Below are positions 34,157 to 42,798 of a stretch of 44,610 nucleotides of DNA, in pieces. Position 1 is the stretch's first letter. The number at the start of each line of letters is the position of its first letter. The DNA lies in assembly GCF_003477525.1 (NCBI RefSeq), contig NZ_QUDO01000030.1:1-44610 (forward strand). Reading direction: 5' to 3'. The translations under genes were made by a program, and so were the position numbers. The notes under the pieces were generated by a model. It searched no databases. It saw only the letters and a list, made by a program, of their open reading frames with translations, and was not told where the DNA came from. Source of the DNA: Ruminococcus sp. AF41-9 (lineage in GTDB: Bacteria > Bacillota > Clostridia > Lachnospirales > Lachnospiraceae).

Positions 34157-35047
34157 TTATCTGCCCGCTATATTTTTCTCAAAAAATTCTATTACTTTGT
34201 CATAGTATATCTGCCCCTGAAAAAATCCATGTCCCTGCCCTGGCACCATAACAAGTTCAGCCTTATTGCCTGCCTTCTCCAGCCTTCTCTCGTATTCAAA
34301 AGACTGCCTATAGGATACCACTTTATCCTGATCTCCATGAAACAACAGAAGCGGTGGAAGCATTTTTTTGTCTGCATAGGAAACAGGACTCATTACTTTT
34401 AAACTCTGTCTTTGTTTTTCTGTCAGTGAACCAGCTGTTTCTCTTCGTAAAATTAGTTCTGGTTTTTCCAAAGATGAAAAATCCGGCAGTATATTTACAA
34501 GAAAGCCAGGAATGTTATTTTGTTCTTTCAGCATTTCTGTCAGATCAGATGGACAATAAAATGATACAATTCCCTGCACAGGCATCATTTTTTTATTATT
34601 ATAGTTGCTTCCAACCATACACGCAATATGAGCACCTGCTGATTCTCCCCAAAGCCCTATCTTTTGTGGGTCAATATGATAAATGTCGGCAGTTTTTCGC
34701 AGATACTCAATTGCCATCTGGCAGTCTTCCAGACATGCCGGTAAAGCTGCATACCTGGCCAGACGATATTCCAGACATGCAATAAAATATCCCTTTTCTG
34801 CAAGTTCTGCCAGTGTGATTTCCGGTCGATAAGATGCGGTAAGAAATTCATCATCCCACGCACCTCCGTGAATCCATATAATAACCGGCATGTTTTCACA
34901 TCCGTCTTTATAAAAACATTCCATATACTGTCTCGGATGTTCCTGTCCATAATAAACTGCCGGAAGATAATGCAGATTTTTCCGGTAGAAATCTACTCTT
35001 TGTATCTGGCAGAGAAATTCATATGCGTTTTCTTTTTTATTCTCCAT
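34157..35047 (-). CDS. Alpha/beta hydrolase, esterase of HSL/BD-FAE type
   Basis: A 296-aa cytoplasmic esterase. It has the oxyanion motif IIWIHGGAWDDE, nucleophile Ser136 in LWGESAGAHIA, the Asp of LLLFHGDQDKVV, and the His of VPGQGHGFF. Context suggests removal of acetyl or feruloyl groups from imported xylo-oligosaccharides. It is separated from the preceding carboxylesterase gene by 94 bp and starts at ATG 35047. The substrate is an inference from the locus. Confidence 0.88.
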   Translation of the reverse strand: MENKKENAYEFLCQIQRVDFYRKNLHYLPAVYYGQEHPRQYMECFYKDGCENMPVIIWIHGGAWDDEFLTASYRPEITLAELAEKGYFIACLEYRLARYAALPACLEDCQMAIEYLRKTADIYHIDPQKIGLWGESAGAHIACMVGSNYNNKKMMPVQGIVSFYCPSDLTEMLKEQNNIPGFLVNILPDFSSLEKPELILRRETAGSLTEKQRQSLKVMSPVSYADKKMLPPLLLFHGDQDKVVSYRQSFEYERRLEKAGNKAELVMVPGQGHGFFQGQIYYDKVIEFFEKNIAGR

Positions 35048-35141
35048 TTCTATATTATATACCTTTTTTCTGTTGATGTACTATTCTATACTTACAGATC
35101 TCTTTTTTAATCATTTACGCTGTCATAAGTTATGCCCTTTT

Positions 35142-36521
35142 TTACTGATATGCTTTTTTCTCTTTTTCTATATAGAAACGCACCTGTTGATCTGCTGATT
35201 TTTTCTGTGCTTTCGGTTTTTCGTAAAAAGACATTAGGTTCGAATCCTGTATATCAAAAGGTGTCCAATCTTCCATCGGAATTCCTGTACAATCCGTTCC
35301 GTTTGGATTTCCACACTTTATAAAATTTGACCAGTAATTGCACATCTGTCTGGAAAGATCATAGTGCTTTCCTGTAAATGGTCGCCAGCATTTTGCAAGT
35401 GTCTCAAAAAAGAACCACAGATCAGAAGAATGAAAAGCTCCTGGATGGTCTTCTCCCGGAATATCACCACCAAATTCATAGACATAGTGCGGATTCTGGT
35501 ACTGATTCTCTTCCAGTAATTCACAAAAAGTTCTAGTTCCAACTTCCACTGCATTGATTCCATTCACAATAAACTCATTGTCCGTCCATCCGGTCAGAAT
35601 CGGAATGTCAGGAAAATTTCCTGATGATATATTTTGAAAGTAATGGGCCTTTTGAAAAATACCATCATTTACCGTTCCCCATAATTTTCCAAACTCATCA
35701 TTTTTGTCTCTGATATAAGAAGCTGGAAGTTTCCTCGCTTCTTCAATTGTAGACACACCCAGAAGATTCAGGAACTGTTTTCCCCATTCCATGGCTTCTT
35801 CTGTGGAAGCCGGAAATCCCATCTTAAATGGCAGCCCGAACATACCACTTTCTATAATTGCACCCTGTATATACCCTTTATTTTCCATACAGTTCATCTG
35901 TGTAAGAACACTTCCACCTCCAGCCGACTGTCCACCAATCGTAATACGCTCAGGATCACCTCCAAAAGCCTGGATGTTTTCTTTTATCCACTTAATTGCA
36001 AACTGCTGATCCAGATTTCCAACATTCATATCACCATTTCCATCCAGCATATCCGGATGTGCCAGAAAGCCAAATACATTCAACCTGTAATTTATGGTAA
36101 CAACCACAATCCCTCTCCGTGCTAAACGTTCTCCATCGAATTCCATTTCTGCAGTATTTCCCCATTGAAGTGCACCCCCATGAATCCAGACAAATACTGC
36201 CAGTCTGTCATCCGGTGTGTGGGCAGGAGTCCAGATATTTAAATAAAGAGAATCTTCGCTCATCTGAATCTCACTGTCAACATTCCATTCTTTTGTATAA
36301 ATGTTTTTCTGATCCAGTCCTGGAATGCTTTGCATACAAATCGGTGAAAATTCAATGCATTCTCTGACTCCTTCCCAGTCTTCACACGATCTGGGGGCAC
36401 GCCAGCGGTTTTCTCCTATTGGCGGTTGTGCATAAGGAATTCCTTTAAATGATATAATTCTGGGATCTGCCGCAGCAGATCCCCTCACGTAGCCATTCTT
36501 TATTTTTGCTGTTTTTATCAT
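35142..36521 (-). CDS. Type-B carboxylesterase (para-nitrobenzyl esterase family)
   Basis: A 459-aa cytoplasmic esterase. It contains ISFKGIPYAQPPIGENRW, EDSLYLNIW, VFVWIHGGALQWG (oxyanion hole), the nucleophile elbow TIGGQSAGGGSVL with Ser199, and the C-terminal SNFIKCGNPNG. ATG 36521 has GGAGAA upstream, located inside the end of the GH51 gene, and starts 4 bp after that gene's stop. It probably acts with the GH51 and GH3 enzymes on ester-decorated arabinoxylan fragments. Somewhat short for the family (about 480-500), lacking only C-terminal residues. Confidence 0.88.
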   Translation of the reverse strand: MIKTAKIKNGYVRGSAAADPRIISFKGIPYAQPPIGENRWRAPRSCEDWEGVRECIEFSPICMQSIPGLDQKNIYTKEWNVDSEIQMSEDSLYLNIWTPAHTPDDRLAVFVWIHGGALQWGNTAEMEFDGERLARRGIVVVTINYRLNVFGFLAHPDMLDGNGDMNVGNLDQQFAIKWIKENIQAFGGDPERITIGGQSAGGGSVLTQMNCMENKGYIQGAIIESGMFGLPFKMGFPASTEEAMEWGKQFLNLLGVSTIEEARKLPASYIRDKNDEFGKLWGTVNDGIFQKAHYFQNISSGNFPDIPILTGWTDNEFIVNGINAVEVGTRTFCELLEENQYQNPHYVYEFGGDIPGEDHPGAFHSSDLWFFFETLAKCWRPFTGKHYDLSRQMCNYWSNFIKCGNPNGTDCTGIPMEDWTPFDIQDSNLMSFYEKPKAQKKSADQQVRFYIEKEKKAYQ

Positions 36522-36525
36522 TGAT

Positions 36526-38058
36526 TTACTTCTCCATATTAACCACAAGCACTGTTATAGAATGCGGATTCAAATGAATGTTATGACCTTTCAATATACC
36601 TTCTGCTTCTTTTACAGATATATTTTCTGGATTCTCTCTGGTGTTGTAAGCCTCAAAATCATCATGATAAATCTGATAACATTTTCCTGTGTTCCACTGT
36701 ATATTACTGCCCAGTACTGACAATTCCACATCATAGCCGTCTTCACTATTTTTATTGATAAGAGAAATACTCAGTCTGGAATGATCGTCATTCATGGCAG
36801 CAACACAGTCAATATAATCAGTTTTCACAATTCTCTGTGCGCTCTTTGCATCCAACGCAAATTTCGCTTCTGCTTTTCTGTTAGAATAATCAATGACTTC
36901 CGGAAGACTGTATACTTCTCCCTCCATATGCGTCTCAACATATTCATCACACTGTCTGAACACTCTGGAAAACAGTTCAAATACGTAATACTGGGATCTT
37001 TTCAGAACTCCCTCTTCATCTGCCACAATAGCTCCGCATACATTGACAAACGGAGAATAACTTGCAATTTCCACAATATCACTGCTTCGAATAAATGAGT
37101 GTAAAATACTTGCTGTCAAAATAGTGTTTTTCAATGTGTAATTACAGTCGTTCTTATCTTTTTCAAAATTCCATGCGTGTGTATTCCATTCATCCCAGGC
37201 AACCTTAATATCTGTGAGCGCATCATTTGTTCCTGCAACAATGGAAGCCTTTGCCACATTTGTCAGTTTTGTCAGGTAATCAGGAATATACATGCACTGG
37301 TTATAATCTTCTTCTTTGAAAATATCATATCCAATGGAATAATGATGAATTGCGATATGACTGATCAATGGTTTCAGCACTCTGGCAACCTCATAATTCC
37401 AGTCGCTTCCCAGATCATATCCGCATGCGACCAGTTCAATAGATGGATCCATCCATTTCATCGCTTTCGCAAAATCCAGAGCTTTTTTTGCATATTCTTC
37501 TGCACTACACGTTCCAAACTGCCAGTCACCATACATCTCATTTCCAAGTCCCCAGTATTTTACATGGAAAGGTTCCTCATATCCCAGTTCTCTTCTCATG
37601 TTCGCATACTTTGTATCGCCTGTTCCGTTACAAAATTCCACCCAATGCATAGCTTCTTCAGCCGTTCCACTTCCCATGTTCACACAAAGGTAAGGTTCTG
37701 CGCCTGTCTTCTCACACAGTTTTATAAATTCCACAGTTCCCATACGATTATCGTCTTCTGCCAACCATGCATAGTCAAATACTTTGGGTCTTTTTTCCTT
37801 TGGTCCGATTCCATCTTCCCAATGATAATTGGAAACAAAATTTCCTCCAGGGTATCTTAGCATCGGAACCTGAACTTCTTTTAATACTTCCAGCACATCT
37901 TTTCGAAATCCATCTGCATCTGCAAATCTGCTTTCCGGATCATATACGCTTCCATAAATCACATCTGCAGAATGTTCCATAAAATGTCCAAAAATATTTT
38001 TGCTGATCTTATTTCTGGTATGATCTGCATATACCGTCAGTTTTGCATTCTTATTCAT
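36526..38058 (-). CDS. Alpha-L-arabinofuranosidase, GH51
   Basis: A 510-aa cytoplasmic enzyme that releases arabinofuranose side chains from arabinoxylan or arabinan oligosaccharides. The barrel starts with ISKNIFGHFMEHSADVIYGS and PMLRYPGGNFVSNYHWEDG. Acid/base Glu174 lies in YWGLGNEMYGDW and nucleophile Glu290 in VAWDEWNTHAW; the C-terminal beta-sandwich ends with LNPHSITVLV. Length is typical (about 500). It begins 7 bp after the upstream permease gene. Intact. Confidence 0.95.
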   Translation of the reverse strand: MNKNAKLTVYADHTRNKISKNIFGHFMEHSADVIYGSVYDPESRFADADGFRKDVLEVLKEVQVPMLRYPGGNFVSNYHWEDGIGPKEKRPKVFDYAWLAEDDNRMGTVEFIKLCEKTGAEPYLCVNMGSGTAEEAMHWVEFCNGTGDTKYANMRRELGYEEPFHVKYWGLGNEMYGDWQFGTCSAEEYAKKALDFAKAMKWMDPSIELVACGYDLGSDWNYEVARVLKPLISHIAIHHYSIGYDIFKEEDYNQCMYIPDYLTKLTNVAKASIVAGTNDALTDIKVAWDEWNTHAWNFEKDKNDCNYTLKNTILTASILHSFIRSSDIVEIASYSPFVNVCGAIVADEEGVLKRSQYYVFELFSRVFRQCDEYVETHMEGEVYSLPEVIDYSNRKAEAKFALDAKSAQRIVKTDYIDCVAAMNDDHSRLSISLINKNSEDGYDVELSVLGSNIQWNTGKCYQIYHDDFEAYNTRENPENISVKEAEGILKGHNIHLNPHSITVLVVNMEK

Positions 38059-38065
38059 ATCTTTA

Positions 38066-38905
38066 TCATCCTTTCACAGCACCGGCAACAAGGCTCTGCT
38101 GTACCTGCTCGCTTAACAGTAAGTACATAATAACTGTAGGAATCGTAGCAATCATCAGACCAGCACCAATTTCGCCCCATTTAGTTGTATAAGCTCCTAC
38201 CATGGACATAATTCCGACAGTCAGTGTTTTATACTGAGATTTATTGATAAATGTAACTGCAAACATCAGCTCATTCCATGAAGAAATAAAAGTAAAGATG
38301 CTTACTGTCGCGATTGCCGGACGAATCAGTGGAAAAATAATTTTAAAAAACATCTGATAAATTCCACATCCATCAATCGCAGCCGCTTCCTCCATTTCTC
38401 TTGGTAAAGATTCCATAAAACTTATAAACAGATAAATTGCCATCGGAAGTCCAAATGCAATATACGGAATAATCAATGATACATATGAATTCAGCATATG
38501 TGCCTTACTTAAAATAATAAACAGAGGAAGCATTGCCGCATGAATCGGCACCATCATTCCCATAAGAACAAGCTTTAATGTCAGTTCACGGCCTTTCCAG
38601 ATCATTCTTGAAATTGCATAAGATGACATTGCTGCTATGATAACTGTCAGTATAATTGTAACAACTGTGACCAGAACACTGTTGAAGAAATACTGCATAA
38701 TGTTGGCCTGAAAGAAAGCAGTTACATAATTCCCAAATCTCCAGTGCTGCGGAAGACCTGCAATATTTCCACCAAAAATCTCACTGTTATCTTTCAGCGA
38801 AAATTCAAACAGCCAGAATAACGGATAAATCTGAATAAGCGCAAAAAACATTAACAGTATATGTGTGATTATAGTTTTTCCGTTTTTTATCTTTTTTTTA
38901 GTCAT
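38066..38905 (-). CDS. Carbohydrate ABC transporter permease (MalG-like)
   Basis: A 279-aa permease, six helices, second half of the channel for arabinoxylan oligosaccharides. The EAA loop is EMEEAAAIDGCGIYQMFFKI, and the protein ends LLSEQVQQSLVAGAVKG, the usual end of this subfamily. It starts 2 bp after its partner permease. The matching ATPase is not in the window. Confidence 0.93.
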   Translation of the reverse strand: MTKKKIKNGKTIITHILLMFFALIQIYPLFWLFEFSLKDNSEIFGGNIAGLPQHWRFGNYVTAFFQANIMQYFFNSVLVTVVTIILTVIIAAMSSYAISRMIWKGRELTLKLVLMGMMVPIHAAMLPLFIILSKAHMLNSYVSLIIPYIAFGLPMAIYLFISFMESLPREMEEAAAIDGCGIYQMFFKIIFPLIRPAIATVSIFTFISSWNELMFAVTFINKSQYKTLTVGIMSMVGAYTTKWGEIGAGLMIATIPTVIMYLLLSEQVQQSLVAGAVKG

Positions 38906-38907
38906 AA

Positions 38908-39780
38908 TTACGCCTTCTCCTTATCTCTGAACAATAACCGAAGTACACCTGTTAAAATCAGACACTCTATAATTACAAATATCGCAATGGCACTTCCGTA
39001 TCCATATTTAAAGGAGTCAAATATTGTTTTATACATATAAATTGTCGGCACCTCTGTAGAGAAGAATGGACCACCGCCTGTAAGAACATAGATCAGATCA
39101 AAAATCTTAAGTGCCCCGATCAGAGAAAAAGTAGCACATACCTGTAATACCGGTTTCAATAATGGAATGGTAATCTTAAATGCAATCTGAGTCTTGCTTG
39201 CACCATCAATTCTTGCAGCCTCATTGATATCCGGAGATATTGATTTAATTCCGGCATACATAATCAGCATATGATATCCTATGTACTGCCATAAGTTTGG
39301 AATAAATGCGGAAACCAATGCAGTACTTTCCTGACCGATCCAGTCCTGTCCCTGTATTCCGATCATAGAAAGAAGAGAATTTAAGAGACCATAATCACCA
39401 TTGTAAATTTTCTGCCATAACTGTCCAATTACCACACTTGAAATAATAACCGGAATAAAAAATGTTGTACGGTAAAATTTTTCACCTTTTTTTACATTTG
39501 CAACAACAATGGCAAGCAGTAAAGAAAATGGAAGCTGTATACACAGAGAGCAACAGGCATATAACAATGAATTTTTTACAGAATTTAAAAATCGCTCATC
39601 AGAAATCAGGTCCTTATAGTTTCTCAGTCCTACAAAAATACTTTTTCCGATACCATCCCAATCCAGTAAGCTGTAATATACAGACATTCCGATTGGAACA
39701 ATAACCAAAACACCAATCAAAAGCATTGTAGGAAGCATAAATAACGCAATAGCTTTTTTATTTGATAATATTTTCTGCAT
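38908..39780 (-). CDS. Sugar ABC transporter permease (MalF/UgpA-like)
   Basis: A 290-aa permease with six helices (first at about 10-33). It has SVYYSLLDWDGIGKSIFVGL, NYKDL, and the EAA loop INEAARIDGASKTQIAFKI. It starts after a hairpin that parts it from the binding-protein gene (39813-39842) and pairs with the permease 2 bp downstream. Context points to arabinoxylan oligosaccharides. Confidence 0.93.
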   Translation of the reverse strand: MQKILSNKKAIALFMLPTMLLIGVLVIVPIGMSVYYSLLDWDGIGKSIFVGLRNYKDLISDERFLNSVKNSLLYACCSLCIQLPFSLLLAIVVANVKKGEKFYRTTFFIPVIISSVVIGQLWQKIYNGDYGLLNSLLSMIGIQGQDWIGQESTALVSAFIPNLWQYIGYHMLIMYAGIKSISPDINEAARIDGASKTQIAFKITIPLLKPVLQVCATFSLIGALKIFDLIYVLTGGGPFFSTEVPTIYMYKTIFDSFKYGYGSAIAIFVIIECLILTGVLRLLFRDKEKA

Positions 39781-39812
39781 TTTCCGCTCCTTAACATATC
39801 AAGTATTAAAGA

Positions 39813-39842
39813 AAAAGGACTACAAATAAATATAGTCCTTTT
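39813..39842 (-). terminator. Hairpin between binding-protein and permease genes
   Basis: aaaaggacta and tagtcctttt form a 10-bp perfect stem with a 10-base loop. It sits 9 bp past the solute-binding-protein stop and 33 bp before the next ATG. Such hairpins often end or trim transcripts, leaving more binding protein than permease. Confidence 0.65.
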
Positions 39843-39850
39843 ATAAACAT

Positions 39851-41155
39851 TTATTTGGAATAAAATTCTGACGGACTGAGTTTTGACATACTCTCACAGA
39901 ATTCTTCCGGTGTAATTTTCATTGCCATTAACTGAGCAAGCAAATCTTTATAAGTTTCGGAATCTTCTGCTGAAAGAATATTATCCCACCATGAAATGTA
40001 AGAAGTTCCTGTTTCCATCAGAGCTGCTGATTCTGTATCCAGTGGAGTTAATTCTGAAGTATCAACATCAGAAGTATCCCAACATGGAAGACCTGCTCCC
40101 TGTTCATATCCTACCTGACCGATTTTATGGCTCAGGTATTCCAGGTATTCCACAGCTTCCTTTGGATGCTCACAGTCTGAATTGATATAATATCCATCAG
40201 AACTTCCACCTGAAAATTCTGTAATGCTTCCCGCACCACCTTCAATTACAGGAAATGCCACACATTTTACTTTACCGTTGGTTGCAGCTGTGTCGGCCTG
40301 AATAGACGGATGTGTCCAGTTTGCCTGATAAAGCATTGCTCCCTGTCCTGCTGCAAATCCCTCTACCATCTCATCATAACTCATGCTCATCATACTGTCA
40401 TTGAAAGCTCCTGCTTCTACCAGTTCCTGAAGTTTTTCTGCAGCTTCGACAAATGGCTTTGTATTAAACTTAGCCGGATCAGCAAAAGCTTCTTCCAGAC
40501 CTGCATTCCCAGCTGTTCTTGCAGAAATGATATCGTACAGATACATACCTGGCCATCTGTCTTTTTCACCCAGAATAATCGGTGTATAACCTGCATCTTT
40601 TAATTTTGCAACTGCATCCAACAATTCATCCCAGTTTGTCGGAATCTCTGCTCCTGCTTTTTCAAACATTTCTGTATTACAGTATAAATTTGCAAGGAAT
40701 GTTACAGTCGGCAGTGTATAGAGTTTTCCATCAAAAGTGCATCCATCCAACATTCCCGGAAGTACACTGTTTAAAGTATCTTCACTTACATAATCATCAA
40801 TTGGCATCAGATATCCCGCATCAATATAAGGTTTTACAAAACTTCCGCCACTGAACATATAGGAAATATCCGGTGCTTCTCCTGCTGCAAATGCTGTCTT
40901 GATTTTTGTTTTGTACTGTTCACCGGTAACTCCATCCTGCTCGATCGTAACATTGGGATGTAATTCATGGTATTCTTCCACAGAATCCTCAATAATTTTT
41001 TTAACCGGGTCAGTGTCTGCTACTGACTGATGCCAGATTGTAAGTGTGATCTGCTCTTCTTTATCCTTTGCCATTGCAGGTGCTGTTGACGAAACAGCTA
41101 AACCGGCAGCAAGTAAAAGAGCTCCTGTTTTTTTCAATGTCCTTTTCATTTTCAT
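39851..41155 (-). CDS. ABC transporter solute-binding protein (family 1), no lipobox
   Basis: A 434-aa extracellular sugar-binding protein. Marks are ITLTIWHQSVADTDPVKKII, GEAPDISYMFSGG, YTLPTVTFLANLYCNTEMFE and EGFAAGQGAMLYQANW. The signal peptide (KKTGALLLAAGLAVSSTAPA, then MAK) has an AMA-type cleavage site but no Cys at the expected place, unlike MalE at 27510. It may be secreted or kept by its signal anchor. ATG 41155 has AGGAGA upstream. Context suggests arabinoxylan oligosaccharides as ligand; it follows the two-component system and a terminator. Confidence 0.9.
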   Translation of the reverse strand: MKMKRTLKKTGALLLAAGLAVSSTAPAMAKDKEEQITLTIWHQSVADTDPVKKIIEDSVEEYHELHPNVTIEQDGVTGEQYKTKIKTAFAAGEAPDISYMFSGGSFVKPYIDAGYLMPIDDYVSEDTLNSVLPGMLDGCTFDGKLYTLPTVTFLANLYCNTEMFEKAGAEIPTNWDELLDAVAKLKDAGYTPIILGEKDRWPGMYLYDIISARTAGNAGLEEAFADPAKFNTKPFVEAAEKLQELVEAGAFNDSMMSMSYDEMVEGFAAGQGAMLYQANWTHPSIQADTAATNGKVKCVAFPVIEGGAGSITEFSGGSSDGYYINSDCEHPKEAVEYLEYLSHKIGQVGYEQGAGLPCWDTSDVDTSELTPLDTESAALMETGTSYISWWDNILSAEDSETYKDLLAQLMAMKITPEEFCESMSKLSPSEFYSK

Positions 41156-41202
41156 TTTCCGATCTCCTTTTGATTTGTTTTTGTGATACTGTAAGTATAA
41201 AG

Positions 41203-41265
41203 AAAAAAGACAGGAAAATACATTCATAAAACCTTTATAAATGTTTCATTTTCTTGTCCTTTTTA
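41203..41265 (-). terminator. Terminator after the YesN-like gene
   Basis: attttcctgtctttttt (minus strand, at 41203-41219) pairs with aaaaaggacaagaaaat from 41248-41264, with one bulge; an inner acatttataaa/tttatgaatgt pairing extends it. The T-run lies on the minus-strand 3' side. The SBP transcript probably begins after it. Confidence 0.65.
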
Positions 41266-41279
41266 CTGATTGAATTTCA

Positions 41280-42797
41280 TTATTTTGTTTTTTCACTGAT
41301 ACACTTTCGATATTCCGTAACAGAAAGTCCCATCATTTTTTTAAACCAGATGCTCAGATAATGAGGATCCTGGATTCCGATCATGGTTCCAATATCATAA
41401 TCTTTCATATTTGTGGTATGAATCATTTCCAACAGTTTCAAAAGCCTGATATCTGATAAAAGTTCCACATATTTTTTTCCGGTAAAGTTTCTAATCAGTT
41501 TGCTTAAATAACAGCTGCTTAGAGAAAATTTCTCAGCCAGAAAATTCAGGCTTGCTTCTTCCCCCATATGATGAATCATATATTTTAGTATTTCTTCAAT
41601 CACTTCACTGTTATTGTCTCCAGAGTTAATTTTCCTTCTGATCACCAATTCAGTTATAATATTTCCAACACAATATTTTATCTGTTCCTTTGTATAAACC
41701 CATGCAATCTCCTTCAAAAACATAAGATTATTCTGACTAAATTCCAGATCAATACAGAGTTTTTGAAATCTTGTCTGAAGTCTTAAGTTCACTTCCACTA
41801 AGTCAGTTTCCTCATTATCCAGAATCATTTGCCCCAACCTTTGAGCTTCTTCGATATTCCCCCTCCGAACAGCATTTTCTATCTGTTTCCACGCTCTTAA
41901 ATCTTCTGTATTTTTTTTGTTTTCCCCCATGCGTTTATCCTGTATAAACTTCAGCGCATCCAGATATGCCATATGTATTTCTCTCCATCCTGAAAACTTT
42001 CCGGAAATTCCCACAAACAGGCGGCATTTATATTTCGTTTTTATAAGAGAATTCAGAATATCCAGACATTCTGCAAAAGGAATTCCTTCACATTCAGAAA
42101 TGATCACAATCCGATTCCATAAATCCTTTAATACAATAATTCCTTCATCACTCTGGAAAAAAGTTTTTGCTTCTTCCATAATCTGCATAATCACTTCCGG
42201 CTCATAAAATCCTTCTTCTACCACAATCAGTCCCAGTTGTATCTCTCTGGAAGATTTTTCTTCTATATTTATGCCATACTCCAGAAGTCTTTCTTTCATC
42301 TCTTCTATATTCTGGTTCTGGCTCAGAATATGATTCAGGTAAATATCTCTTAAAGCCACTTTGTTTTTTTGTATCTCATACAGAAACCGGCTTTGTTTTT
42401 CTTTTTGTCCACGAGCTTTAAGAATCTGCTCAGTCGCACGCTCCAGAGCATTATTTAATTCCTCTTCCTGAATCGGTTTCAGCAGATAATCAAATACACC
42501 CGCTTTAATACCTCTTCTGGCATATTCAAAATCATCATATCCCGTAACCAGTATTATTTTTATCTCAGGAAAAAGTTTTACACATTCCTCACTGAATAAC
42601 AGTCCATCCGCTTCTGGCATACAAATATCACTGATTACAATATCCGGACGTATTTCCCTCAGTTCCTGCAATGCAGCCGCACCATTGGCATATTCCCCTG
42701 CCACTTCAAGATTCAGCCTTTTTGTATCTATTTTCATACGAATCAATTTTCTTATCAGCATTTCGTCATCAATAACAATTACCTTCAACTTTTTCAT
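41280..42797 (-). CDS. YesN-type response regulator with AraC DNA-binding domain
   Basis: A 505-aa regulator. The receiver domain (1-120) has VIVIDDEML, phospho-acceptor Asp57 (IVISDICMPEADG), VTGYDDFEYARRGIKAG and YLLKPIQEEEL. A long middle part follows, and the AraC-type end has FLAEKFSLSSCYLSKLIRNF, TGKKYVELLSDIRLLKLLEM and the second unit ending GLSVTEYRK. The start was set at ATG 42797 (GGAGAAAAG upstream), one base after the kinase stop. It forms a pair with the YesM kinase and would switch on the arabinoxylan transporter and enzymes. Confidence 0.92.
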   Translation of the reverse strand: MKKLKVIVIDDEMLIRKLIRMKIDTKRLNLEVAGEYANGAAALQELREIRPDIVISDICMPEADGLLFSEECVKLFPEIKIILVTGYDDFEYARRGIKAGVFDYLLKPIQEEELNNALERATEQILKARGQKEKQSRFLYEIQKNKVALRDIYLNHILSQNQNIEEMKERLLEYGINIEEKSSREIQLGLIVVEEGFYEPEVIMQIMEEAKTFFQSDEGIIVLKDLWNRIVIISECEGIPFAECLDILNSLIKTKYKCRLFVGISGKFSGWREIHMAYLDALKFIQDKRMGENKKNTEDLRAWKQIENAVRRGNIEEAQRLGQMILDNEETDLVEVNLRLQTRFQKLCIDLEFSQNNLMFLKEIAWVYTKEQIKYCVGNIITELVIRRKINSGDNNSEVIEEILKYMIHHMGEEASLNFLAEKFSLSSCYLSKLIRNFTGKKYVELLSDIRLLKLLEMIHTTNMKDYDIGTMIGIQDPHYLSIWFKKMMGLSVTEYRKCISEKTK

Positions 42798-42798
42798 T

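Noticed and set aside
36781..37860. Long plus-strand frames opposite GH51
   Set aside because: Antisense shadows of a clearly conserved enzyme gene; no ribosome sites.
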